Positions 56,925 through 64,000 of a stretch of DNA of 64,000 nt are shown here, one piece after another; position 1 is the first letter of the stretch; every line of letters starts with the position of its first letter. Under the pieces are notes generated by a model. The model was not told the origin of the DNA, made no database searches, and saw only the letters and a program-made list of their open reading frames with translations. Source of the DNA: Paracoccaceae bacterium (GTDB lineage Bacteria > Pseudomonadota > Alphaproteobacteria > Rhodobacterales > Rhodobacteraceae); the NCBI GenBank assembly GCA_024742405.1, contig JANSYP010000011.1, positions 1 to 64,000 on the forward strand. The letters run 5' to 3'. The translations under genes and the position numbers were made by a program.

Positions 56925-58184
56925 TCAGTGCGCGGCCAGCGCCACGTCGGAGCCTTCGTGACCGATGCCGCGGACCCAGCGGACGATGGCGGCGCGCTCG
57001 CCCTCTTCCATCCCGGTGATATTGCCGGGCGGCATCGCATGGCTGAGACCGGCATTGATGTAGATCGCCTCGGCATTCCGCGCGATCTCGAAATCATTGT
57101 CGAGCCGCACGTTCTTTGGCGGCCACAAGATTCCGTCCCAAGTCGGCTCCGGACTGTGGCACATCGAGCAGCGGCCCAGCACGACATTGCGCGCCTCTTC
57201 GAACCCGGCTGCGGCGACCACCGGCTGCAGCTGCGCGGGCACCTCGACATTCTCCTGCCAGTCGTAATTCTTGAACATCGGCGCGCTCGAGAGCCACATG
57301 ATCGTGATGAAGATCAGCGCCGTGACCGCCCAGGTCCAGTGCGGGTTCCCGGCGCGGGCGTGGATCGAGTTGAAATAGTAGCGGATCGTGACGCCCATCA
57401 GGAACACGAGGCTCGCGATGATCCAGTTGTACTCCGTCGCGAAGGCCAGCGGGTAGTGGTTGGACAGCATCAGAAAGATGACCGGCAGCGTCAGGTAGTT
57501 GTTGTGGGTCGACCGCAGCTTGGCGATCTTGCCGTATTTCGCGTCCGGCACCCGGCCTTCCTGAAGATCCTTCACGACGATCCGCTGGTTCGGCATGATG
57601 ATGAAGAACACATTCGCCGTCATGATCGTCGCCGTGAATGCGCCCAGATGGAGCAGCGCCGCCCGGCCCGTGAAGACCTGATCGTAGCCCCATGACATGG
57701 CGACGATGATCACGAAGAGGATCAGCATCAGGAGCGTCGGGTGACCGGCCAGCCGGCTCTTGCAGAGCGCGTCATAGGCCAGCCAGCCCAGCGTCAGCGA
57801 GCCCGCGGAGATCCCGATGGCCTGCCACACTGCCAGATCGACCTTGTCATAGTCGATCAGGAACATCTCCGCCCCGGTCCAGTAGACGAGCATCAGAAGC
57901 GCCGCGCCCGAGAGCCAGGTGCTGTAACTCTCCCATTTGAACCAGGTCAGATGCTCGGGCATGTTCTCGGGCGCCACGAGGTACTTCTGGATATGGTAAA
58001 ATCCCCCGCCGTGGACCTGCCATTCCTCGCCATGGGCCCCGACCGGCATGTGAGGCACCTTCCGCAGACCCAGATCGAGCGCAATGAAGTAGAAGGATGA
58101 CCCGATCCAGGCCATCGCGGTGATCACATGCAACCAGCGGACCGCAAAGGCGGCCCACTCGGTGATGACGGCGAAATCATACAT
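56925..58184 (-). CDS. puuD: Membrane urate hydroxylase PuuD with cytochrome c tail
   Basis: 419 aa. The N-terminal about 300 residues form 8-9 membrane helices with WLHVITAMAWIGSSFYFIALDLG, HGGGFYHIQKYLVAP, FIIMPNQRIV and RSTHNNYLTLPVIFLMLSNHYP, matching PuuD from Agrobacterium and Klebsiella. PuuD oxidises urate to 5-hydroxyisourate without uricase. A C-terminal cytochrome c domain (CSMCH at 339-343, Met ligand in AMPPGN) passes electrons onward. The fused tail is the usual form in this family. Divergent from the second LysR gene across 100 bp. No classical uricase gene is present, so this is the urate step. Confidence 0.95.
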   Translation of the reverse strand: MYDFAVITEWAAFAVRWLHVITAMAWIGSSFYFIALDLGLRKVPHMPVGAHGEEWQVHGGGFYHIQKYLVAPENMPEHLTWFKWESYSTWLSGAALLMLVYWTGAEMFLIDYDKVDLAVWQAIGISAGSLTLGWLAYDALCKSRLAGHPTLLMLILFVIIVAMSWGYDQVFTGRAALLHLGAFTATIMTANVFFIIMPNQRIVVKDLQEGRVPDAKYGKIAKLRSTHNNYLTLPVIFLMLSNHYPLAFATEYNWIIASLVFLMGVTIRYYFNSIHARAGNPHWTWAVTALIFITIMWLSSAPMFKNYDWQENVEVPAQLQPVVAAAGFEEARNVVLGRCSMCHSPEPTWDGILWPPKNVRLDNDFEIARNAEAIYINAGLSHAMPPGNITGMEEGERAAIVRWVRGIGHEGSDVALAAH

Positions 58185-58284
58185 GGGTGTCTCTCCGAAG
58201 TTTTCGGTACGCTATACGAGTCCCCCTCTTTCTGATAATTCCTGAATATCGTGATCAGCTTCAATATTTTTCAGATAATCGACC

Positions 58285-59217
58285 ATGAATAACGTCAACA
58301 ACGTGCGGATGTTCGTCCGGGTCTATGAACTGGAAAACATGTCCGCAGCGGCGCGCGATCTGCGTGTCTCGGCTGCGGTGGCGTCGTCGCGGATCGGGGA
58401 ACTGGAAAGGCATTTGGGCGTGCGTCTCTTTACCCGAACGACCCGCTCCATTCAGCCGACAGAACAGGGCCGGATCTTTTACCCCAAGGCTGTCGCCATT
58501 CTCGATGCGGTGGAAGAGGCCGAGGCCGCGATTCATGACGTGACGCAGAACCCCAGGGGCTCGCTCTTTGTGGCGGCGCCGCTGGGGGTGGGGCGGCGGC
58601 TTGTCGCCTCGAAAATCACTGATTTTCATAAGAAATACCCGGACATCCACGTCAGGCTTAGGTTATCGGACCGTACGATCGACCTGACGGGCGAAGGGTT
58701 GGATGTGGCGTTCGTGCTGGGAAACCCGCCTGACTCGGCGCACCGGATTCGGGCAATCGCGGACTGCCCCCGCGTGCTCTGTGCGGCGCCGGACTACGTG
58801 GCTGCCAGGGGTGCGCCGAAGACCGGCGACGATTTGCTAAGCGAAGGCCACGCCTGCCTGCTTTTGCGGTTTCCCGGCTCGACGGAGTTCCGCTGGCGCC
58901 TTCGCACACCGGATGGCGATCAGGACTTTAACGTGACGGGTCCCTACTCCTGCGACGACGGCGATGTGCTCACGCAATGGGCGCTGGATGGCACGGGCAT
59001 CGTGAACAAGCCGGTGTTCGATGTGCTGTCGCACCTTGCCTCCGGCGCGCTCGTACCGGTCTGCGAGGAGACTCCACCGCCCGATGCGCAATTGGCTTGT
59101 CTCTTTCCGCACAAGCGCAACCAGGACCCCAAGTCCCGGCTGTTCATCGACTATATGGTCGACCGGATCAAAGCCGATCTGCGCCACATGGAAACGGCTT
59201 ATCAGCTGCCGCGATAG
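58285..59217 (+). CDS. LysR-family regulator, second purine-cluster copy
   Basis: 310 aa. The winged helix (VRMFVRVYELENMSAAARDL, AAVASSRIGELERHLGVRLF) and the effector domain (LFVAAPLGVGRRLVASKI, RLRLSDRTIDLTGEGLDVAF, ADCPRVLCAAPDYV) show close kinship with the regulator at 47915, to which it is the only obvious paralogue here. It is divergent from puuD across 100 bp of AT-rich DNA. Its 3' end overlaps that of uraH by 16 bp in tail-to-tail orientation. It probably controls puuD and perhaps uraH and the allantoinase fusion. Confidence 0.92.
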   Translation: MNNVNNVRMFVRVYELENMSAAARDLRVSAAVASSRIGELERHLGVRLFTRTTRSIQPTEQGRIFYPKAVAILDAVEEAEAAIHDVTQNPRGSLFVAAPLGVGRRLVASKITDFHKKYPDIHVRLRLSDRTIDLTGEGLDVAFVLGNPPDSAHRIRAIADCPRVLCAAPDYVAARGAPKTGDDLLSEGHACLLLRFPGSTEFRWRLRTPDGDQDFNVTGPYSCDDGDVLTQWALDGTGIVNKPVFDVLSHLASGALVPVCEETPPPDAQLACLFPHKRNQDPKSRLFIDYMVDRIKADLRHMETAYQLPR

Positions 59218-59546
59218 GTGCTGTAGCCAAAAGGCGAGAGCAGGAGCGGCACATGGTAATGATCTGCCTCGGACATCCGAAAACGGAGTGGAACGTCGTC
59301 CAGGAAATCCGTCTCAGCGCCGCCATCGGCAAGGTAGTCCGCGACGAAAAAAGTCAGCTCATAGGTGCCCGGCGCGAACCTGTCACTGGGAAGAACGGGA
59401 TCGTCTGTGCGCCCATCCGCATTCGTGATCGCCTCGGCCAGCAATGTCCGGGTCCCGCCATCGACCCGGTGCAGCTCCACCCTGATCCCGGAGGCCGGCT
59501 GTCCGCGTGCCGTGTCCAGAACGTGCGTCGTGAGATATCCGGTCAT
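59202..59546 (-). CDS. uraH: 5-hydroxyisourate hydrolase UraH
   Basis: 114 aa. A transthyretin-like enzyme that hydrolyses HIU, the product of PuuD, to OHCU. Key residues: His in YLTTHVLDTA, Arg in GIRVELHRVD, His in DHYHVPLLLSPFGYSTYRGS and the C-terminal YRGS, all diagnostic of HIU hydrolases rather than plain transthyretins. No signal or peroxisomal-type extension. Overlaps the LysR stop by 16 bp on the opposite strand. Divergent from the allantoinase-OHCU decarboxylase fusion across 147 bp, where a 37-bp dyad lies. Confidence 0.96.
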   Translation of the reverse strand: MTGYLTTHVLDTARGQPASGIRVELHRVDGGTRTLLAEAITNADGRTDDPVLPSDRFAPGTYELTFFVADYLADGGAETDFLDDVPLRFRMSEADHYHVPLLLSPFGYSTYRGS

Positions 59547-59613
59547 TGCTGTGTCCTCCAGTGGTCGGCATCGTCCTGGGCCAGATACCGGAAATCCGAA
59601 ACAGCGGATCCCC

Positions 59614-59650
59614 CGGAAAGACCTTCAAAGAAGTTTTGAAAGTTTTTCCG
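59614..59650. promoter_or_regulatory. 37-bp nested dyad between uraH and the allantoinase fusion
   Basis: Two inverted repeats share the same centre (59632): CGGAAA (59614-59619) with TTTCCG (59645-59650), and TTCAAA (59624-59629) with TTTGAA (59635-59640). Outside the five central bases, 14 of 16 base pairs match across the axis. The position, 68-104 bp from uraH and 43-79 bp from the fusion start, is right for a divergent operator. Confidence 0.65.
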
Positions 59651-59692
59651 TTCATTTCGGTATATGCGAAGATTAAACGAGGGAGGACACCA

Positions 59693-61114
59693 GTGCAGCG
59701 TTACCCGCGAGACATGAGAGGATACGGCGCCCGGCCGCCCAATGCGAACTGGCCGGGTGGTGCTAAGATAGCCGTCCAGATCGTGCTGAACTACGAGGAA
59801 GGCGGCGAGAACTGTCTGCTCCATGGCGACGCCGCGTCCGAGGCGTTTCTGTCGGAGATCGTGGGTGCCGCCGCCTGGCCCGGCCAGCGCCACTGGAACA
59901 TGGAATCGATGTATGAATACGGCGCCCGGGCCGGGTTCTGGCGCCTGCATCGCCTGTTCACGGATCTGAACATCCCGATCACCGTTTACGGCGTGGCGAC
60001 AGCACTCGCGCGGTCGCCCGAACAGGTTGCGGCGATGACCGCGGCGGACTGGGAGATCGCGAGCCACGGCCTGAAATGGATCGAGTACAAGGATTTCACG
60101 CCGGAGGAGGAGCGCGCGCATCTCGAAGAGGCCAAACGCCTGCACGCGGCTGTCACCGGATCGACACCACGGGGGTGGTACACCGGGCGCTGTTCCGAAA
60201 ATACCGTGCGCCTGATCGCGGAAGACGGCAGTTTCGACTACGTCTCGGACAGTTATGCTGACGATCTGCCCTACTGGGTCCGATCCGGAGACCGCGATCA
60301 GCTGGTCATTCCCTACACGCTCGATGCCAACGACATGCGGTTTGCCACGCCCCAGGGGTTCAATTCGGGCGACCAGTTCTTTGCCTATCTCAAGGACACG
60401 TTCGACATGCTCTATGCCGAAGGGGTCGCGGGTGCGCCAAAAATGATGTCGGTGGGGCTGCATTGTCGGTTGGCCGGACGCCCCGGGCGCGCCGCGGCGG
60501 TCAAACGGTTCCTGGAGTATGTCAAAGGCACGCCCGACATCTGGTTTGCGCGCCGGATCGACATTGCGCGACACTGGGCCGCCGAGCACCCGCCTCATCG
60601 GGGCCTTTTGAAGCCGTCACAGATGTTGGGCACGGAGTTCGTGGATGCGTTCGGAGGCGTCTTCGAGCATTCCTCCTGGGTTGCCGAACGGGCCTTTGCA
60701 GGCGAGCTTGGTCCAGCAAATGACACCGCGATCGGGCTTCACGCGGCGCTCTGCCGGGTGTTCCGGGGGGCGGATGAGGACGAGCGTCTCGGCGTTCTGA
60801 TGGCGCATCCCGACCTAGCCGGAAAGCTTGCCCAGGCCAAACGGCTGACGGCTGAATCCACCGCCGAGCAGGCGTCAGCTGGTCTCGATGCGCTGACCGA
60901 CGCGGATCGGCAGGTCTTTACCGAGCTGAACGACCGCTATGTCGCGGCCTTCGGGTTCCCCTTCATCATCGCCGTGCGGGATCACGACAAGCCTGGCATC
61001 CTCGACGCTTTTCGACGCCGGCTGGAGAACGCGCGCGAGGACGAATTGGCAGAGGCCTGCCAGCAGGTCGAACGCATCGCGTTTCATAGAATTCAGGATC
61101 TGATCACGCAATGA
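59693..61114 (+). CDS. Fused allantoinase (PuuE) and OHCU decarboxylase (UraD)
   Basis: 473 aa from a GTG at 59693 with GGGAGG upstream; upstream codons to 59546 are not plausible coding. Residues 1-305 are a polysaccharide-deacetylase-like allantoinase (PuuE): ANWPGGAKIAVQIVLNYEEGGE, NMESMYEYGARAGFWRLHRLF, the metal region AADWEIASHGLKWIEY and RGWYTGRCSENTVRLI. Residues about 310-473 are OHCU decarboxylase: LKPSQMLGTEFVDAFGGVFEHSSWVAERAF, noted as MLGTEFVDAFGGVFEHSSW with catalytic His, then LMAHPDLAGKLA and YVAAFGFPFIIAVRDHDKPGIL. The two halves catalyse OHCU to allantoin and allantoin to allantoate. Both active sites look complete. Stop overlaps the next start. Confidence 0.92.
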   Translation: MQRYPRDMRGYGARPPNANWPGGAKIAVQIVLNYEEGGENCLLHGDAASEAFLSEIVGAAAWPGQRHWNMESMYEYGARAGFWRLHRLFTDLNIPITVYGVATALARSPEQVAAMTAADWEIASHGLKWIEYKDFTPEEERAHLEEAKRLHAAVTGSTPRGWYTGRCSENTVRLIAEDGSFDYVSDSYADDLPYWVRSGDRDQLVIPYTLDANDMRFATPQGFNSGDQFFAYLKDTFDMLYAEGVAGAPKMMSVGLHCRLAGRPGRAAAVKRFLEYVKGTPDIWFARRIDIARHWAAEHPPHRGLLKPSQMLGTEFVDAFGGVFEHSSWVAERAFAGELGPANDTAIGLHAALCRVFRGADEDERLGVLMAHPDLAGKLAQAKRLTAESTAEQASAGLDALTDADRQVFTELNDRYVAAFGFPFIIAVRDHDKPGILDAFRRRLENAREDELAEACQQVERIAFHRIQDLITQ

Positions 61115-61947
61115 CACCGAAGAACACAGCTCAGCCGAGCTACTTTTCGCCCGTTGGTGGGCACCCCCCGCAGACCCAGCTCATGACGGATCGCGCCGTT
61201 TTCACCGAGGCCTACGCAGTCATTCCGCGCGGCACCATGCGGGATATCGTGACGAGCTATCTGCCATTCTGGGAGCAAACGCGCGCCTGGGTGCTCGCGC
61301 GGCCCATGACAGGATTTGCCGAGACCTTCTCGCAATACATCGTCGAGGTGCAGCCGGGCGGCGGCAGCGACAACCCCGAACCCGAGTCTGAAGTGCAAGC
61401 GGTTCTGTTCGTGACCGAAGGTGCCGTCACGATCACCTTTGCGGACGGGCAACACCACATGCGGCCGGGTGGATATGCCTATCTGCCCGCGGGGGCGAAT
61501 TGGCGCCTGCATAACCCGGGCGCCGAAAACGCGCGCTTCCATTGGATCAGGAAGCCTTACGAGCCGGTCGACGGCATCGCTCGCCCCGAAGCCATCTTTA
61601 CAAACGAGACGGAGGTTGCGCCCACGCCTATGCCGGGGACCGATGGTCGTTGGGCCACGACGCGCTTCGTCGATCCAGCCGATCTGCGCCATGACATGCA
61701 TGTCACCATCGTCACGTTCGAACCAGGCGCCTGCATCCCCTTTGCGGAAACCCATGTGATGGAGCACGGGCTTTTTGTTCTTGAAGGCAAGGCCGTCTAC
61801 AAGCTGAACAGAGACTGGGTCGAGGTCGAAGCAGGCGATTTCATGTGGCTGCGCGCCTTTTGCCCGCAGGCATGCTATGCAGGTGGACCCGGGCGCTTTC
61901 GCTACCTGCTCTACAAAGACGTCAACCGTCATGCGACGTTCTTTTAA
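61111..61947 (+). CDS. (S)-ureidoglycine aminohydrolase
   Basis: 278 aa, a bicupin of the UGHY/YlbA/AllE family that turns ureidoglycine into ureidoglycolate and ammonia. Visible blocks: FTEAYAVIPRGTMRDIVTSYLP, AVLFVTEGAVTITFADGQHH, GGYAYLPAGANWRLHNPG in the first cupin; VTIVTFEPGACIPFAETHVMEHGLFVLEGKAVYKLN, noted as PFAETHVMEHGLFVLEGKA with the metal ligands E-H-E-H, in the second; and FMWLRAFCPQACYAGGPG. Four bases overlap with the fusion gene, so they are coupled. The enzyme needs allantoate amidohydrolase upstream in the pathway; that gene is not in the window. Confidence 0.93.
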   Translation: MTPKNTAQPSYFSPVGGHPPQTQLMTDRAVFTEAYAVIPRGTMRDIVTSYLPFWEQTRAWVLARPMTGFAETFSQYIVEVQPGGGSDNPEPESEVQAVLFVTEGAVTITFADGQHHMRPGGYAYLPAGANWRLHNPGAENARFHWIRKPYEPVDGIARPEAIFTNETEVAPTPMPGTDGRWATTRFVDPADLRHDMHVTIVTFEPGACIPFAETHVMEHGLFVLEGKAVYKLNRDWVEVEAGDFMWLRAFCPQACYAGGPGRFRYLLYKDVNRHATFF

Positions 61948-62522
61948 CAGCCACGTTGGAACCCGCTCTATCCCGCTGACGGAGGTGAAAGTCTCGACTT
62001 GCTCCAGACAAAGCCGTCGGTTCCGTCCGCAAACTGAGCCGGGTCACGAAATGAGGGTAGCACGAAGGAGCGCTGCGAGGCGGCGGCACCAGCGCTGCAC
62101 TTGAGCTTTGGTCCGCTCCGTTGGCCCGCCATCTCCTCGACCCTCTCCGGCTCCTGAGATGCACGGGCGCCCGAGAAAGCGCTGTCGGCTGCTTTTTCTT
62201 AGGCGGCAGTCCTGGCTGATGAGCGTCCAACGGGCCTCCTCAAAACGCCACGGCCTGCACCACCAAATGCGAGGAGCGGTTCCGGTGAGCGCTAAGGCTG
62301 CTTTCTTCGTGCGCCTTTTCTCGGCCCTGGTCGAGTCCACCGCCTTCGACCTAATGCCGCGCTTCAAAACTGTCCGCAGGCCCGAGCAATCCGGAAGACG
62401 ACGGTTCGTGGATGATCAACCTTTGGTCCATTCGAAGGTCGGTCGCGGGGTATCATTGGCGAGTATGTCCGCACTCCTGCCCAAGCCAAGGACCTATGAG
62501 TTCAGCCGATCGCTCGCTTCGG
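61948..62522. other. Intergenic region, no gene seen
   Basis: 575 bp between the aminohydrolase and a convergent LysE-family gene. Frames run on both strands without ribosome sites or recognisable domains. Sequence character (short Arg/Ser/Cys-rich frames) suggests relic DNA. No terminator with a T-run was found for the purine transcript. Confidence 0.5.
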
Positions 62523-63152
62523 TTACTGCGCGCGCCTGAACGTTGCGGTCGCGACGCCCATGGCGATCAATGCGCCGCCACCAATCCGCGACAACCACGC
62601 TAAAACAGATGGGCGCGCCACCATCGTGCGGAGCCTGTTTGCCATGACGGCATAGGCGAGGGCATTGAGAGCTGCGAGGCTGACGAAGGTCGCGATCAGA
62701 ATGAGGAACTGTGGCAGGAGCGGACGACCCACAGTTTTGAATTGCGGCGCGAAAGCAATGAAGAACGCAATGGATTTGGAATTGAGCGCTGTCACCGCTG
62801 TAGCATGCCCAAACACGTTCATGGGCCTCTTCGGCGCAAGAGTATCGACGTCTCCTGCCGATGTGGCTGACGCACTGGTGAGCAGTTTGACGCCGAGATA
62901 GACTAGGTATGCCGCACCGATCCATTTCAGAGCGGTGAAAAGCGTTGCAGAGGCAAGCACCAATGCTCCAAGACCGGCCAGTGACGCGGACATTGCGATC
63001 AGATCCCCTAGGGCGACGCCTGCGACAGTCGCGAGTGCCACCTTTTTCCCATGACTGATTGCATAACTGAGCACGAGCAACACAGTGGGCCCGGGAATGA
63101 GAAGAAGCGCTGTCGACGCGGCGACAAACGCCAGCCACGTTTGAAGATCCAT
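62523..63152 (-). CDS. LysE/RhtB-family exporter
   Basis: 209 aa from the ATG at 63152 (the frame opens further upstream, but this start gives the usual family N-terminus). Six membrane helices: WLAFVAASTALLLIPGPTVLL with the conserved PGP, VALATVAGVALGDLIAMSAS, LKWIGAAYLVYLGVKLL, then NSKSIAFFIAFAPQF, equivalent to the N-PK conserved loop of RhtB proteins. Exports amino acids or small metabolites. It converges on the purine block but does not appear linked to it. Confidence 0.92.
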   Translation of the reverse strand: MDLQTWLAFVAASTALLLIPGPTVLLVLSYAISHGKKVALATVAGVALGDLIAMSASLAGLGALVLASATLFTALKWIGAAYLVYLGVKLLTSASATSAGDVDTLAPKRPMNVFGHATAVTALNSKSIAFFIAFAPQFKTVGRPLLPQFLILIATFVSLAALNALAYAVMANRLRTMVARPSVLAWLSRIGGGALIAMGVATATFRRAQ

Positions 63153-63644
63153 CCGAGTACCTTTCGCAGTCTGGCCTGAGCCAGCCACAGCATTTGTGCG
63201 CAGTAAAGGCGAATGCATCGGCTACTAAGCGGCGGCTTGCCAGTTGACTGCAATGCCGCAAGACTCTGGGAGATGACGCTTACCTCACATCTTCGGAAAG
63301 GGCGGTGCCAACGAGCCGGAACAGACGCCGTTGATTTTTGTGACTGGGTGTATGGGGACCGGGTCCGCACCCCCCGCTTAATTCCGGCGAAACAGTTTCC
63401 AGGGCTTGGCGTGTCGACGACCGGCGTTGATGATGGACGCGCGCTGTGTGTCGTGGTGCCGGCGCTGCTCACATCCGGTCGGAGGAGCCGCGTGGCTCTG
63501 TCTGGACCCGCCGTGTAGATGTCGACAGCACCAAAGGGACTGAAGCGCTCGGCGGGTGTCGGGATCTGTGCGGCTGCGTGACAACGACCAATGCTCTCAA
63601 GATCAGGCGAGGTCCGGCGGTCTAGGGCCGCCGGACTCTGCGTC
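63153..63644. other. Intergenic region, no gene seen
   Basis: Close to 500 bp between the LysE-family gene start and the end of the lipoprotein gene. Small frames of 60-100 codons on both strands were examined; none has a good ribosome site or recognisable family. Contains the presumed promoter of the exporter gene. Confidence 0.5.
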
Positions 63645-63926
63645 TCAGGCGCAGGGGCGGACGACGACCTCGTCGCCGTTGCCGGTGTAGTAGGCGCATT
63701 CGTTCCGCTGACGGTGTTGCGCATAAAGCGCGCCTGCGGTGGCGCCCGCGACTCCCGCGGCGATGGTCCATCCCGCGTTCGCGTCGAGCAGGGTTGCGGA
63801 GATCGCGGCAAGCGCGCCGCCGGCAACTGCGGAACCTGCCGTGTCCACTGTGTTCGGGTCCAGGTTGTCGCAAGCGGTGATTGCCAAAGCTGCGGCGGCC
63901 AGAAGGCCGGTGAAACGATAGGTCAT
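63645..63926 (-). CDS. Small glycine-zipper lipoprotein
   Basis: 93 aa. The leader GLLAAAALAITACD ends in a lipobox (ITAC), so it is probably lipidated and membrane-anchored. A glycine-zipper-like stretch follows, AGSAVAGGALAAISATLLDA and AGWTIAAGVAGATAGALY, a pattern seen in small outer-membrane lipoproteins. Two Cys near the end (ECAY and RPCA) may form a disulphide. Unknown role, probably envelope structure or stress. The ATG at 63926 follows an AAGGATCGAG ribosome site. Confidence 0.83.
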   Translation of the reverse strand: MTYRFTGLLAAAALAITACDNLDPNTVDTAGSAVAGGALAAISATLLDANAGWTIAAGVAGATAGALYAQHRQRNECAYYTGNGDEVVVRPCA

Positions 63927-64000
63927 TATGCTCGATCCTTTGTTGGTTTTGTGCGCGCAGCTTACTAAAACTCACCGGCAATGGAAGGCAAAGCGACGTT

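Noticed and set aside
63213-63584. Short frames on both strands upstream of the LysE gene
   Set aside because: No ribosome sites, no recognisable family, and the frames overlap each other.

Overview
The window looks like chromosomal DNA of a GC-rich alphaproteobacterium of the Rhodobacteraceae (Roseobacter-type). Grounds are family-level: Irr-type and TGA-N9-TCA iron boxes, a Fur/Mur regulator without CxxC motifs, hemP with paired imelysins, the 44-aa aa3-type oxidase subunit IV, XdhABC next to PuuD, and pervasive high-GC codon use. No rRNA, CRISPR array, intact insertion sequence, integrase or phage module was seen.

Layout. 0-3 kb: the start of acetyl-CoA synthetase (reading off the left edge), a polyprenyl glycosylphosphotransferase and a flavin reductase. 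3.4-11.3 kb: an iron module made of hemP, a Cys-rich unknown, an imelysin, two tandem DUF1289 proteins, Dps (opposite strand), a small unknown, then a second operon of di-haem oxidoreductase, imelysin and DUF1513 protein. Both operons start with TGA-N9-TCA palindromes, and an Irr-type box lies upstream of dps. 11.4-18.0 kb (minus): an RhlE-like helicase, then a run of exported proteins (OprB-like porin, M19 dipeptidase relative, DUF3299 protein, amidohydrolase), divergent from an AraC regulator. 19.4-31.8 kb: mostly housekeeping (Fur/Mur, DUF533/TerB, EamA exporter, SelO, Sua5, acyl-CoA dehydrogenase, MBL hydrolase, cytochrome oxidase subunit IV, TypA, Lrp, ParB-like). 32.0-37.3 kb: two tRNA-Val genes, the ccmABCDG cytochrome c maturation operon, a bacterial pentameric ligand-gated ion channel and TenA. 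37.4-45.8 kb: aconitase, DUF1223, an LprI-like secreted protein, TrkH and a sugar dehydrogenase-cytochrome c fusion.

45.8-47.9 kb is a graveyard holding a clearly decayed dppC-type permease and a probable M81 (MlrC-like) remnant. 47.9-61.9 kb is a purine-catabolic island: LysR | xdhABC, NCS2 permease, guanine deaminase | PuuD urate hydroxylase, second LysR | UraH | fused allantoinase-OHCU decarboxylase, ureidoglycine aminohydrolase. Together these take guanine/xanthine through urate to allantoate. An allantoate amidohydrolase is not visible. The right end has a LysE-family exporter and a small glycine-zipper lipoprotein.

The best candidates for a second look are the two-operon iron module (second imelysin lacking the canonical His, unknown Cys-rich partners), a 37-bp nested dyad between uraH and the allantoinase fusion, the bacterial Cys-loop-receptor homologue beside the haem-export genes, and the AraC-linked exported hydrolase operon whose M19 protein lacks the usual HxD metal motif.
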